From: DATMER01 sp963741305
GTDB lineage: Bacteria > Acidobacteriota > Thermoanaerobaculia > Multivoradales > UBA5704
Reading direction: 5' to 3'
NCBI GenBank assembly: GCA_963741305.1
Contig: CAVUHL010000003.1
Location: 7,998,001-8,062,000, forward strand
DNA length: 64,000 nucleotides
Shown here: piece by piece, positions 53,807-63,993 of the stretch
How the letters are laid out: each line of letters begins with the position of its first letter
How positions within the stretch are numbered: the first letter of the stretch is position 1
Position numbers and translations under genes: made by a program
Notes under the pieces: model-generated
Told to the model about the DNA's origin: nothing
Seen by the model: only the letters and a program-made list of their open reading frames with translations
Database searches by the model: none

Positions 53807-55331
53807 TCCTCTGTGATGCCACCCTGCGCAGGATCCGTCCAGGTTTGAGCCCGCTCGCCTTACCGTCTGCAAAGACAGTCTGACCATTGACCCAGACGCG
53901 CTCGATGCCGGCCGCGAGCGCGTGCGGGTCGCTCGTCGTCGCGCGATCGATCACTTTTGCCGGATCGAAGAGCACGAGGTCAGCATAGGCGCCGGGTGCG
54001 AGCCGGCCACGGTCCGCGAGCCCGACGTGATCGGCGGAGAGGGACGTCATTTTGCGCACCGCCTCCTCAAGCGGGAGCATGCCGCGCTCGCGCACATAGC
54101 GGCCGAGGACGCGCGGAAAGGAGCCGAAGCCACGGGGGTGCCGGCCGTCGAGCTCGCCGTCGGTGCAGAGGTTGGTGTGCGGCCAGGCGAGGAGCTTTTC
54201 GAGGTCGCTTTCGATCATGCTCGTGGCGATGACGCTTTCAACACCCTCTTTTCCTTGGGCGCGGAGCGCCTCGGCGTCGCGGATGAGAGCGATCAGCGTT
54301 TTCTCCGGCGCTTCGCCGCGCTCCTTGGCAATGTCGGCCACGGTGCGTCCTGCGTAGGCGGGATTGGGAAGGTAGCGGCCGAGCAGCAATCCATCGGCCG
54401 GCGCGATCTCGGCGATCACCTGCCGCGCGGTCTCCAGGTTCTCGAAATCGCGCTCCGGGAAGAGCACCGTGAGCGTCGAGTGCCAGTAGAGATAGGGATA
54501 GATGTCTGCCGTGACGTCGACCCCCTGCGCCCGCGCACCGTCGAGAAGCGCGAGCAACCGGGGCGCCTCGCCCCAGAGCGATCGCATCGCAAGCTTCACA
54601 TGCGAGATCTGCACGGGGAGCTTCGCCTCCCGGCCGATTGCAAGGATCTCGTCGATCGCCTCCCAGAATTTCCGGTCCTCGCTGCGGATGTGGCTGATGT
54701 ATCGGCCGCCGTACCGCGCGGTGACCCGGGCCAGGTCGAGCAGCTCGCCGCGGCTCGACTGGATCCCCGGATCGTATTCGAGCCCGGTCGAGAGGCCGAG
54801 GGCTCCTGCCTCGAGGTCGCTTTCGAGCAGGCGCGACATCTCGGCGACCTCGGCCGCTGTTGCGGCGCGGCGGAAGTCCTTGCCCATCACTTTGTCGCGC
54901 AGCGTGCCGTGCCCCGAGTACGAGGCCACGTTGACGGCCGGCGGCGCGCGCTCGAGCCGTGCGAAGAGATCGCTCAAAGGGAACGTCGAGCCCCCGTCCT
55001 GTCCGCCGATGACGGTGGTGATCCCCTGGCTCACCACGCCGAGGGCGTCCGGCATCTCGAGCAGGTCCCCCGTGGCGTGCGAGTGCGTGTCGATGAACCC
55101 GGGCGCGAGGACGAGGCCTTTGGCATCGAAGACCGCCTCGCCCGGGATCGGCTCGACGTCTCCCACGGCGGCGATACGGTCGCCGGAAATGCGCAGGCTC
55201 CCCATGCGCGCCGGTGCCCCGGTGCCGTCGATCAGGCGCGCGTTGACGATCCGGAGCGTCGGCGCGGCTCCAAGAAGGGCCGGGGCAAGCAGTGCGAGAA
55301 CGAAGGCGATGGCTCGGCGAAGGTGGCTCAC
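53784..55331 (-). CDS. Secreted N-acyl-D-amino-acid deacylase (D-aminoacylase) family
   Basis: 515 aa with a signal peptide (AIAFVLALLAPALLGAAP). Amidohydrolase fold with DTHSHATGDLL (HxH), SHIRSEDRKFWEAIDE, VQISHVKLA and TDGELDGRHPRGFGSFPRVLGRYVRE, the last block being characteristic of D-aminoacylases. It releases D-amino acids from N-acyl or D-peptidic substrates, probably in the periplasm. Because the NRPS in this window contains epimerases, a role on D-residue peptides is conceivable, but the genes are 24 kb apart. It starts 31 bp after the C58-like protease gene and overlaps the downstream kinase start. Confidence 0.88.
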
Positions 55332-55362
55332 GATGCGGCCGATACTACTGCGAGTCAGCCTC

Positions 55363-55986
55363 TTACGTCTTGGCCACCTTGCAGATGAAAAGCGAGGTCG
55401 CGTTGTTGCTCTGAAAATGATTTGTCAGGAAGGTCTTGACGTCATCCTTCGACAGATCGATCTCACCGCCATTCGGATCGAAGAGGAATGTCGAATTCCC
55501 GACCGTCCACCAGAAGCCCGAGCTCCGCGCGCGGGTGGCCATGGCATGCCCTGTTCCGTTCGAGTACTGGAAGCTGAGCATGTGCCCGGTCCCAGCCGTG
55601 CGGAGGCGTTCCGCGACGGCGTCGAGATTGCCCAGGCCCGAGCCCATCGTCATCATGATCTTCTTCCTCTCGCTCTCGTCGATCTTGGTGCTCAGCCCCC
55701 TGCCGAAGAACTGAACGAGTGCCGCCGTCTTGATCACACCCGGATTGCTGTAAGTCGAGGCGGAGGCGCTGGACGCCGAATGCAGGGCGGCGTACTCGCG
55801 CTGCAGTGTGATTGCGTGTGGGACCCACGCTTTGAGCAGCCCGATCCGGCCCTGCTGCTCGTCGCTGGTGCCGTGCAGTGACAGCGACAGCCATTTCATC
55901 GACAGCGCCCAGCAGACGCCCTCCTGATCGACGGCGTCCTGCGAGTGCTTCGGGATCTCGTCGCCTTGCCTGAATTTAACGAGCAT
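55363..55986 (-). CDS. YopT-like cysteine protease (peptidase C58-like)
   Basis: 207 aa without signal peptide. The C58 (YopT/AvrPphB) triad is recognisable: Cys25 in DQEGVCWALSMKWL, His147 in GTGHAMAT and Asp170 in FLFDPNGGE, in the right order and with plausible spacing. The intervening part is helical as in that family. C58 enzymes are best known as effectors that cleave host proteins, but domesticated bacterial copies exist. ATG 55986 lies inside the 3' end of the TPR-kinase gene (11-bp overlap, different frame), so its translation should be coupled to the kinase. Upstream codons of the frame lie wholly inside the kinase gene. Confidence 0.72.
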   Translation of the reverse strand: MLVKFRQGDEIPKHSQDAVDQEGVCWALSMKWLSLSLHGTSDEQQGRIGLLKAWVPHAITLQREYAALHSASSASASTYSNPGVIKTAALVQFFGRGLSTKIDESERKKIMMTMGSGLGNLDAVAERLRTAGTGHMLSFQYSNGTGHAMATRARSSGFWWTVGNSTFLFDPNGGEIDLSKDDVKTFLTNHFQSNNATSLFICKVAKT

Positions 55987-58789
55987 AACGGTGTAGTGGT
56001 GCCGCCAGGCGAACCATTGCAGGGGCGTCGAGCCAGGCGGCTGCGCGGACGCGCAACGAGCGTGTGCGCGCACCGCCCTGGCTCAGATCCTTGACCGCCT
56101 GCCGAGCCAGCCCGATCGCGCGGCTGGAGTCCGTCCGGATGAGGGCGCGGGCGAGGGCGAACCTCAGCCGGCCGGCGAGGGCGGGATCGCTGACCGGATT
56201 ACCGAGCGCCAGGCCGGCCTCGCCAGCCTTGCGCGCAGCCGCTAGATTGCCGGCCGCGAGCTCGGCTTCCGCCAGGGGAGCCAGGATCTGGACGGTCTCC
56301 AGCTTCGCTGCGCCAGGCATTCCGGCGGCCTCGGCGAGGATGGAGAGGGCGCGCGCCGTCCGGCATCTCGCGAGCTCGACCTCCCCCTCCAGGCGCCGCA
56401 GCGTGATGAAGACCGGATGCGCCGGCGGCAGCGTCCCGGCCACGCCCGAACGGCAGCGGGCCACGCTTTCGGCCGCGGCTTCGGTGCGCAGCAGCGCGAG
56501 CTCGGCGTCGGCCCGGACGCACCATGCCTGGACCACGAGATGGTGTCCCTCTCCGTACCCCTCGCGCACCAGCTCCATCGTCCGGTCGAGGAGCGCCAGG
56601 GCTTCCTCCGGCTCGTCGAGGACGACGAGGATCTGCGCGGAGATGATCAGCGGATAGGAGATCTCCCGGAACCGTGGCCCGTAATGCCTCTCCTGCATGC
56701 GGACCACCCTTTGCGTGAGCCCGAGCGCTTCCCGGTAGAACCCCGCGTCCGCGAGCTGCGAGGCCAGGTTGGCCAGAGGGTTGACGACGATGAGGCTGTC
56801 CGGGCCGTAGGCGCGCTCCGCGATCGACAAGGCCCGCCGCAGGAGCGCCATCGCCGCTCGCGAGCCACCGTCCTCGCTCTGGACCGCCAACGCCAGATTG
56901 TTGAGGATCGGCAGCAGGCGGATGGTTTCCTTGCCCCAGAGCCGCTCAGTCAGGGCGAGCGACCGGCGGTAGCGGCGGGCGGCTTCCCGGTCTTCCCCTT
57001 CGGCGAGCGCCGCCGCTCCGAGCGACCGCAGGACGCGGGCCTCGACCTCCTCGTGGCCGGGACCGAGCGCGGCGAGGCCGGACTCGGCGAGGTCCCGCCA
57101 CAGCCTCGCGTCCGCAAACCTGCCTTGTTTGAGCCCGATGTCCTCCGCCAGCAACCCGAACATCCGGGCCTGGCCGATGGGGTCCGCGGAGGCGACCGCG
57201 GCCCGCAGCGCGGCCTCGAAGTCGGCCTGGGCTCCGGGCAATCCGCGATCCATCCGGATGGAGGCGCGGATCTCGTGCGCCCGGAGGACCAGAGGCAGAT
57301 ACCCGAGGCGGTCGGCCTCAGTTACCAAAAGGTCGACGCGGCCCACGTCCGGCATCCCTTCGGTCTCCACCAGCGTGAACTGCTCCTCCAGCCTGTCCCG
57401 CAGGGGGACCATGGCACGCCGGATCCGCGCATCCGGCGCCGGGGCCTTGAGGTCGCGCAGCACGCGGACGTCGGCGCAGCTTCCGAGATCGGAGAGCCCC
57501 TGGACGGCCCGGACCGCCGGCTCCAGGGAGCGGCCTTCCCAGGCCTCGAGGCGGGAGATCAGAGCGTGCAGCTCGGCCCGGCGCGCATCCAGGCAGAGCC
57601 GTTGCCGGTCGCGCAGCAACCCCGTTCCGTCCCGCAACGCCGTGCGATGGCCATCTTCGTCGATCGCCCGCCACCGCGCCGCGTACGCATCGATCTCGCT
57701 CTCGAGCCGGGACGCGGCCGGATCCAATCGCAGGAGGACCTTTCGCACCGATTCCCGCTGCGTCTCGCTCCAGACGCCGGCCAGGCGGTCCGGTGGAGGG
57801 GCCTGAGCCGGCTGTCCCAGGAGCACGATCGCCGCCGCCGCGGCGAGCGGCACGGTGAATGCTGCGAAGAGCAGCACGCGAGGCCGGTGCAAGGCCGCTT
57901 CGAGCCTCCCGAGCAGCTCCGCCATCGTCGCGAAGCGGCTCTCCGGCCGGGCGTCGAGGCCGCGCCGCAACAGAGCCAGGAGACGCCGAGGCACGCGGCT
58001 TCCATCCCGGGGCGATTCCATGGCGCCTCGTCCCACCCGCTCCAGATAGAGCGCCGGGCTGTCGGCCGGAAACGGCGCCGTCCCGCACAGAGCGCGGTAG
58101 AGAGCGGCGCAGAAGCTGAACTGATCGCTGCGCGGATCGACGGCGACGCCCAGCAATCGCTCTGGCGCGAGATAGGCCGGAGTGCCGCGCAATATCTCAT
58201 CCTGAGGCTCGACCGGTTTCCCCAACGCCCGGGCGAGGCCGAAGTCGGCGATGAGCGCCTCCTCCTTCGCCGTCACGAGGACGTTGCGCGGCGAGAAGTC
58301 GTGATGGACGACGCCCGCGGCGTGCGCCGCCGCGAGCCCCCGCCCCGCCTGGACGAACACGCGCAGAACCTCGCGCCAGCTCCGCTTTTCGAGCTTCAGC
58401 CATTCGTCCAGCGTGAGCCCGTCGATCAGGTCCATGGCAAGGAACACGTCGTGCCCTTCGCCGCCGACGTCATGGACCGCGACGATGTTGGGGTGCGACA
58501 GCCGGGCCATCGCCTGGGCCTCGCGGCGCAACGCCTCCCGGGCCGCGGGCGAATCGGTCTCCATGCGGACCAGCTTGATCGCGACCTTGCGGTCCAGCTC
58601 CGGATCGTAGGCGGCGAAGACCACTCCCATACCGCCGCTGCCCAGGCGGTAGAGGATCACATAGCGGCCGAGGCGCGACCCCGCTCCGATCCCCGTCCCG
58701 TCCGTCCTCTCCTCACCGGCGGGCATGGAGACGGCGTCCTGCTCCTGCAACTCCGGCATCGTCTGCGTCGCATCGCGCCAGCTCCCCAT
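55976..58789 (-). CDS. Receptor-like Ser/Thr kinase with TPR domain, variant catalytic loop
   Basis: 937 aa. Kinase domain about 40-310: LGSGGMGVVF, VAIKLV, IADFGLAR and a PAYLAPE motif. The catalytic loop reads HHDFSPRN instead of HRDLKPEN: the Asp and Asn are kept while Arg becomes His and the Lys becomes Ser. It may be active with changed regulation. A membrane helix (LLFAAFTVPLAAAAAIVLL) near 315-335 leads to a long extracytoplasmic region with Kinesin-light-chain-like TPRs (ALLRRALSIAERAYGPDSLIVVNPLANLASQL). GGAGG precedes ATG 58789. First gene of an operon continuing into the C58-like protease, D-aminoacylase and second kinase; it diverges from the FHA-AAA+ gene by 76 bp. Confidence 0.9.
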   Translation of the reverse strand: MGSWRDATQTMPELQEQDAVSMPAGEERTDGTGIGAGSRLGRYVILYRLGSGGMGVVFAAYDPELDRKVAIKLVRMETDSPAAREALRREAQAMARLSHPNIVAVHDVGGEGHDVFLAMDLIDGLTLDEWLKLEKRSWREVLRVFVQAGRGLAAAHAAGVVHHDFSPRNVLVTAKEEALIADFGLARALGKPVEPQDEILRGTPAYLAPERLLGVAVDPRSDQFSFCAALYRALCGTAPFPADSPALYLERVGRGAMESPRDGSRVPRRLLALLRRGLDARPESRFATMAELLGRLEAALHRPRVLLFAAFTVPLAAAAAIVLLGQPAQAPPPDRLAGVWSETQRESVRKVLLRLDPAASRLESEIDAYAARWRAIDEDGHRTALRDGTGLLRDRQRLCLDARRAELHALISRLEAWEGRSLEPAVRAVQGLSDLGSCADVRVLRDLKAPAPDARIRRAMVPLRDRLEEQFTLVETEGMPDVGRVDLLVTEADRLGYLPLVLRAHEIRASIRMDRGLPGAQADFEAALRAAVASADPIGQARMFGLLAEDIGLKQGRFADARLWRDLAESGLAALGPGHEEVEARVLRSLGAAALAEGEDREAARRYRRSLALTERLWGKETIRLLPILNNLALAVQSEDGGSRAAMALLRRALSIAERAYGPDSLIVVNPLANLASQLADAGFYREALGLTQRVVRMQERHYGPRFREISYPLIISAQILVVLDEPEEALALLDRTMELVREGYGEGHHLVVQAWCVRADAELALLRTEAAAESVARCRSGVAGTLPPAHPVFITLRRLEGEVELARCRTARALSILAEAAGMPGAAKLETVQILAPLAEAELAAGNLAAARKAGEAGLALGNPVSDPALAGRLRFALARALIRTDSSRAIGLARQAVKDLSQGGARTRSLRVRAAAWLDAPAMVRLAAPLHRYAR

Positions 58790-58865
58790 GTACCCCTCCG
58801 CTTGAAATGGCTCCCTTGTGCGAGTGTAGGATGCGGCTGAAGCCTTTCAGCCCCGGCCAATCCCT

Positions 58866-60266
<1,401 letters not shown>

Positions 60267-60286
60267 GCGGGTTCGCGCAGCGGCCT

Positions 60287-60318
60287 GCGCGGGGTGCGCG
60301 GCTCCGCGCACCCCGCGC
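60287..60318. terminator. Perfect 14-bp GC hairpin after the FHA-AAA+ gene
   Basis: GCGCGGGGTGCGCG and its complement flank a GCTC loop, 20 bp after the stop codon. The stem is very stable but is not followed by a T-run; a CTTTTT lies about 30 bp further. Likely terminates or stabilises the regulator transcript. Confidence 0.55.
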
Positions 60319-60386
60319 GCCGCACGGCAGGCCTACTTTTCACTCAAGCCTTTTTATAACAACGAGTTACATGCTGGCCATACGGC

Positions 60387-60401
60387 TGGCAGAGCGCCTG
60401 C
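60387..60401 (+). promoter_or_regulatory. Sigma54-like -24/-12 element before the Cys-rich peptide gene
   Basis: TGGCAGAGCGCCTGC followed by A. GG and GC are correctly spaced; two consensus bases differ (TGGCAG for TGGCAC, CTGC for TTGC). It lies 61 bp before ATG 60463, leaving a leader of about 50 nt. Confidence 0.5.
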
Positions 60402-60462
60402 AATGAGTGCCTTTCCGGCCGCACATCGGGTGCGTCCCGAAAGAACGAAGGAGATGTTTGAT

Positions 60463-60825
60463 ATGAAGCTCTGGTCTCTTCCGAAGGCAATCGCCATCCT
60501 CGCCGTTACCGCAATCACCGTCATGGGCTCGCTCCCGGCGTCAGCCCAGCCCGCCCCCTCCAGCCCATCGGCGCAGCCGAGCCAGGCCGTCGCACTGGCA
60601 CCCGCGGCTCAGCTCTTCATGAGCCAGGGGGCGGCTTGCTCGCAGCCCCTCTTCTCCAGCACTCTGGTGCCCGCGCCCATACCGGCGGCCGGCTGCCAGG
60701 GCGGGGAGGGTGGCCCGTGTGACACCAGCACCCAGTGCAAGGGCTACGTCTGCCATATCGGTGAGGTCCGCCACTGCTTTGGCAGCACCGGGAGCGGGTG
60801 CAACGGGTGGTGCGGCTGCTGGTGA
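60463..60825 (+). CDS. Small secreted cysteine-rich protein
   Basis: 120 aa. Signal peptide (AIAILAVTAITVMGSLPASA) with cleavage near residue 28, a Pro/Ala/Ser-rich linker, then a Cys-rich end: nine Cys at 59, 78, 86, 92, 97, 105, 113, 117 and 119, closing with CNGWCGCW. Eight could form four disulfides. No match to a named family that I recognise; it could be an exported toxin-like, metal-binding or signalling peptide. AAGGAG lies 9 bp before ATG 60463, so the ATG at 60454 inside that spacing is rejected. A sigma54-like promoter lies upstream. Confidence 0.78.
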   Translation: MKLWSLPKAIAILAVTAITVMGSLPASAQPAPSSPSAQPSQAVALAPAAQLFMSQGAACSQPLFSSTLVPAPIPAAGCQGGEGGPCDTSTQCKGYVCHIGEVRHCFGSTGSGCNGWCGCW

Positions 60826-60920
60826 TTGGCGGGAGGGACCTATTCCACCGTTGAGCCGTCGGCAACCGGCCGGAAGAAGCGCCGCCGCTCGCACGACCGC
60901 GAGCGGCGGCTAGTCAGCTC

Positions 60921-62357
60921 TTAGGGCGACAACGGCTCTTCGACGGCACGGCTCGCCGTGGACGCGGGACCGTTTTTCTGGCCGTCCGAAGGGGTGACCT
61001 TGCAAGTTACTTTGTCCTTCGCCCGCGCGGTACCGGCGGGCAAGAGGTCCGTGAGCGCTGCGCTCGTGACCGACCGCACCACCCGGCCGTTGACCTTCCA
61101 TTCGTAGCGGTAGCGCACGACGTCGAAATCCGGGTCTTCCGAGATGAGGGAAGCCTGGACCTCGCAGGCCATGACCTCCCCTTCCACCGGGCTCTTCGGC
61201 GACAGCCGGGCCGTGACCTTGTTCGGCGGGCGGTTCTTCGCCTGCTTGGCGTTGGCGACCACCGTGAATGGCACGTCGACGGCTCTGCCGCCGTTGATGT
61301 CGATACGAAGACGCCATTTCCCCGGGACATCCAGATTGACGTCGAACTCGAAAAATCCCCAGCCAAGGCGGAGGAGGCCAGGATTTCCGAACGCATCCGA
61401 TTGCTCGAGTGCCACCTTGCCGCGGGGGTTCACGATCGAAGCGCGGTAGGTGGAGCCCGCGGGCTGATTGCGCAGGTCCAGGCGCGCGCTGAACGTCTGC
61501 ATTCCTTTGACGAAGGTTCCCGTCCGCGGCGCCTCGTCGAGGAGGAAACTGTCGAAGTCCGGGATCGACAGCCTGCCTGGTGTCAGCAGGAAGTCGGCCA
61601 CGTAGAAGTCCCGCACGACGGGCGGCTGGGATTCCCAGAGGCTGTCCCCCGAGCGGCACGGGCCGGTGGATGGCTCAAACCAGCCGCCGTTCTTCCGCAT
61701 CTCGAAATGGAGGTGCGGCCAGTCGCTGAAGCCGCTGCTGCCGGTCAGGCCGAGCTGGGTTCCGGCGGTCACGCGCTGCCCGGGCGCCACCGCCACGCTG
61801 CCCCGCTTGAAGTGGAAGTACCAAGCCGTGTAGCCACCTCCATGATCGATGATCACGTAGTTTGCCCGGTCGCTGTTTTTCCATTCCGTGTTCATGTCCG
61901 GCTCGCCGTCGTGAGCGTCCACGACCACGCCGTCGCGCACGGCAAAGACCGGCACGCCGATGGCCTGCTCGCGAAAGCTCCGGATCAAGGAGTCATGGCC
62001 CTGGTGGCCGTCGTAGGTGTAATCGGAGCAGTCCCAGTCCCGGATCAGGCCCGGGAGCGAGTCCTGGTCGGTGAAGTTGTTGAGGAACAAGTCCTTGCCG
62101 GGAAAGCCGGCCTGGGGGAAGAACGTAAAGAGGAACGGAGCGTCGTCCAGCTCCGTCCGTGCCGCCGCCCCTTGCCGCTTCTGATGGGCCGCAATGGCAG
62201 CCTCAATACGTGCGATCTGCGCCGGGGAGATCGAATCCTGAGGTAGCGGCAGCTCCACCAATTCGGCGGTCACGCTGGGCGTGCCCGGGTCGGCGAGGGC
62301 GGCTTCGGGAATGGTCAGCAGGGCGGCAAGCAGGACGGTTCTTCCCAGAGCGTGCAT
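60921..62357 (-). CDS. Secreted M23 (LytM) family metallopeptidase
   Basis: 478 aa with a signal peptide (LLAALLTIPEAALA). The M23 core is about 100-230: a His/Asp pair in GHQGHDSL, then DHGGGYTAWYFHFKRGSV, VTAGTQLGLTGSSGFSDWPHLHFE with the HxH zinc ligands. Downstream are two beta-rich domains (about 250-478) that look like carbohydrate- or Ig-like accessory modules (WRLRIDINGGRAVDVPFTVV; VRYRYEWKVNGRVV). Likely cuts peptidoglycan peptide bridges or extracellular proteins. GGAGG precedes the ATG and TATAAT lies about 25 bp upstream. Confidence 0.9.
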   Translation of the reverse strand: MHALGRTVLLAALLTIPEAALADPGTPSVTAELVELPLPQDSISPAQIARIEAAIAAHQKRQGAAARTELDDAPFLFTFFPQAGFPGKDLFLNNFTDQDSLPGLIRDWDCSDYTYDGHQGHDSLIRSFREQAIGVPVFAVRDGVVVDAHDGEPDMNTEWKNSDRANYVIIDHGGGYTAWYFHFKRGSVAVAPGQRVTAGTQLGLTGSSGFSDWPHLHFEMRKNGGWFEPSTGPCRSGDSLWESQPPVVRDFYVADFLLTPGRLSIPDFDSFLLDEAPRTGTFVKGMQTFSARLDLRNQPAGSTYRASIVNPRGKVALEQSDAFGNPGLLRLGWGFFEFDVNLDVPGKWRLRIDINGGRAVDVPFTVVANAKQAKNRPPNKVTARLSPKSPVEGEVMACEVQASLISEDPDFDVVRYRYEWKVNGRVVRSVTSAALTDLLPAGTARAKDKVTCKVTPSDGQKNGPASTASRAVEEPLSP

Positions 62358-62381
62358 CGGTCCTCCTTCAGACTAGGCACG

Positions 62382-62387
62382 ATTATA
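62382..62387 (-). promoter_or_regulatory. -10 box (TATAAT) for the M23 peptidase gene
   Basis: A perfect TATAAT on the - strand (in GTTATAATCG), 24 bp ahead of ATG 62357 and unusual in this GC-rich sequence. No clear -35 at 17 bp. Confidence 0.5.
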
Positions 62388-62412
62388 ACAATCCGGGAGA
62401 ACGTCTGGCGAG

Positions 62413-62907
62413 TCAGTCCCTTGGGATCTGCAGGGGATCGTCCTCATCGCGGGCCAGCAGCCACGCGTAAAACTCCATCTGAGGGAACCGTCTCCTGAGC
62501 ATGGGAATCAGCTTGGAAATCACGGACTCGTGGACCGCCTGTTCTCTGCTGGGCAGGACGTCCTTGGGCAGCCCATGCTCGAGGATCTCTCTCGGCACGT
62601 TGAGCTCCCTCGGGTGCCGGTATGCACCGCAATCCCGGTGATCGAGGATGACGATCCGCCTGATGTCATGTTGAAGGAAGAGCGCGGCCTCGACGTGCTG
62701 GACGAGCACCTCCTGCCAATCCGGCCGGCAGGCCCCAAGCGATGCGCCAGCAAGGATGAACTGATCGTAGGCCGTGCCGGGGAGGAGCCGTGCCATCGCA
62801 TCCAGGACCCGGCGTGGGTAGCGATAGTCGATGCATGTCAGAAGCATGGACATGCCCGGTTTGTCAAGCTCTCCGGCGACGAAACCCTCGAACGAGTCAT
62901 AGCTCAT
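62413..62907 (-). CDS. Beta-carbonic-anhydrase-like protein
   Basis: 164 aa. The zinc-site pattern of beta carbonic anhydrases is visible: Cys25-x-Asp27-x-Arg29 (LLTCIDYRYP) and His90-x2-Cys93 (ILDHRDCGAY). The fold-typical RIVILDHRDCGAY strand-loop is well kept. It is shorter than the usual ~200 aa, lacking N-terminal helices, so activity as a CO2 hydratase is not certain; related short proteins of unknown role exist. GGAGAC precedes the ATG. It lies 55 bp upstream of the M23 gene on the same strand. The 183 bp up to the next gene hold nothing recognisable. Confidence 0.82.
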   Translation of the reverse strand: MSYDSFEGFVAGELDKPGMSMLLTCIDYRYPRRVLDAMARLLPGTAYDQFILAGASLGACRPDWQEVLVQHVEAALFLQHDIRRIVILDHRDCGAYRHPRELNVPREILEHGLPKDVLPSREQAVHESVISKLIPMLRRRFPQMEFYAWLLARDEDDPLQIPRD

Positions 62908-63090
62908 GAACTGTCTCCGTAAAGGTGGGCCTTGCTCTATCTACAGTTGATAGTGAGGCCGCGAGGCGAATTATTGCAGGTACGAAGCGTCGAACACCAC
63001 CTGGAAGCCGAACCGGCGTGTGTAGAAATCCCGGCATTCAAGCCAACTTGTCCGTCACGACGATTGGATATAGGGATTGCAGGTCCACGG

Positions 63091-63993
63091 CTATTTCCTT
63101 TTCTCCAGCCTGAGCGCTCTCCGGACCGCCCAGGTGACCAGATCCGGCTCGGACTGCTGGATGTAGTGACCGCTGCGACCCGTCATCACAAACATCCCGT
63201 CCGAAACGTCCACGGCCCACTTGGCGAAGTGCATGATCCGCTGCTTCCCGAAGACGGCCTTGATTTCAGGCGGCATGTCGACCTTGGTCGCCATGAGGAT
63301 GACAACCGGGACGTCAGGCACGGATGGAAGGGAAAAGAAGTCCGCCCATCCATTCTTATACAGTTGCTCTGCCATCTGCGCCTCGGCGCGCACAGCCGGC
63401 GGCGCTTCCGCAAACTGCTGCCACTGGGCTTTCTCTGCGGCGATCATCCCTGCTTCGCCAGCGCCGAGCTCGGTCCAGATGGCCAGTTGGTCGGCCCGGG
63501 TCTGGGTGAAGTCGCTGGGATCGACATAGACCAGTCCCGCCACCTCGCTCGGATACAGGCCGGCGAACATGCGGACGTACGGTCCTCCGATCGAATGCCC
63601 CACCAGCACATAGGGCGGTTTGATCCCGGCGTTCTGGAGGAGAGTATGGAGCTGAGTCGCGATCCGTTGCGGCGTCGGCGGAGCGTCATCCGCTTCGGAC
63701 TGTCCGAGGCCCGCACGGTCATAGGACACGACGCGCGCGAATTGAGCTACAGCCGGCTGCACGAGCTTCCACGTCTCCAGACTGTCGCCAAATGCGCTGA
63801 CGAGCACAACCGTGGGCTGACCCTCGCGAGCCGGCCCGTCGATCTGCGCCCGCAGCTTGAGCCCGCCGACATCAATCATCTGCGTCGTGCTCGGAGCTCC
63901 AGCCTGGGCCAGGATCGGTAAAGCGACGAGCAGGCTTGCGACGACAGAGAGCCGCCCGATGGCAAGCCGATTCCAGGTCGAGCGGGAGGTCAA
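63091..63993 (-). CDS. Secreted alpha/beta hydrolase; 5' end near window edge
   Basis: About 300 aa visible. An N-terminal hydrophobic stretch (LSVVASLLVALPILAQAGA) looks like a signal peptide. Alpha/beta-hydrolase motifs: VVLVSAFGDSLETWKLV (oxyanion loop), SYDRAGLGQSE, nucleophile elbow VGHSIGG, and a C-terminal catalytic His in RSGHYIQQSEPDLV. Substrate unknown (ester, lactone or epoxide). The frame remains open to the window end; TTG 63993 is the last possible start visible and the true start may be outside. Confidence 0.85.
   Translation of the reverse strand: MTSRSTWNRLAIGRLSVVASLLVALPILAQAGAPSTTQMIDVGGLKLRAQIDGPAREGQPTVVLVSAFGDSLETWKLVQPAVAQFARVVSYDRAGLGQSEADDAPPTPQRIATQLHTLLQNAGIKPPYVLVGHSIGGPYVRMFAGLYPSEVAGLVYVDPSDFTQTRADQLAIWTELGAGEAGMIAAEKAQWQQFAEAPPAVRAEAQMAEQLYKNGWADFFSLPSVPDVPVVILMATKVDMPPEIKAVFGKQRIMHFAKWAVDVSDGMFVMTGRSGHYIQQSEPDLVTWAVRRALRLEKRK

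Noticed and set aside
53922..55388. 488-codon + strand frame opposite the D-aminoacylase gene
   Set aside because: Lacks any motif and lies opposite a clear amidohydrolase.
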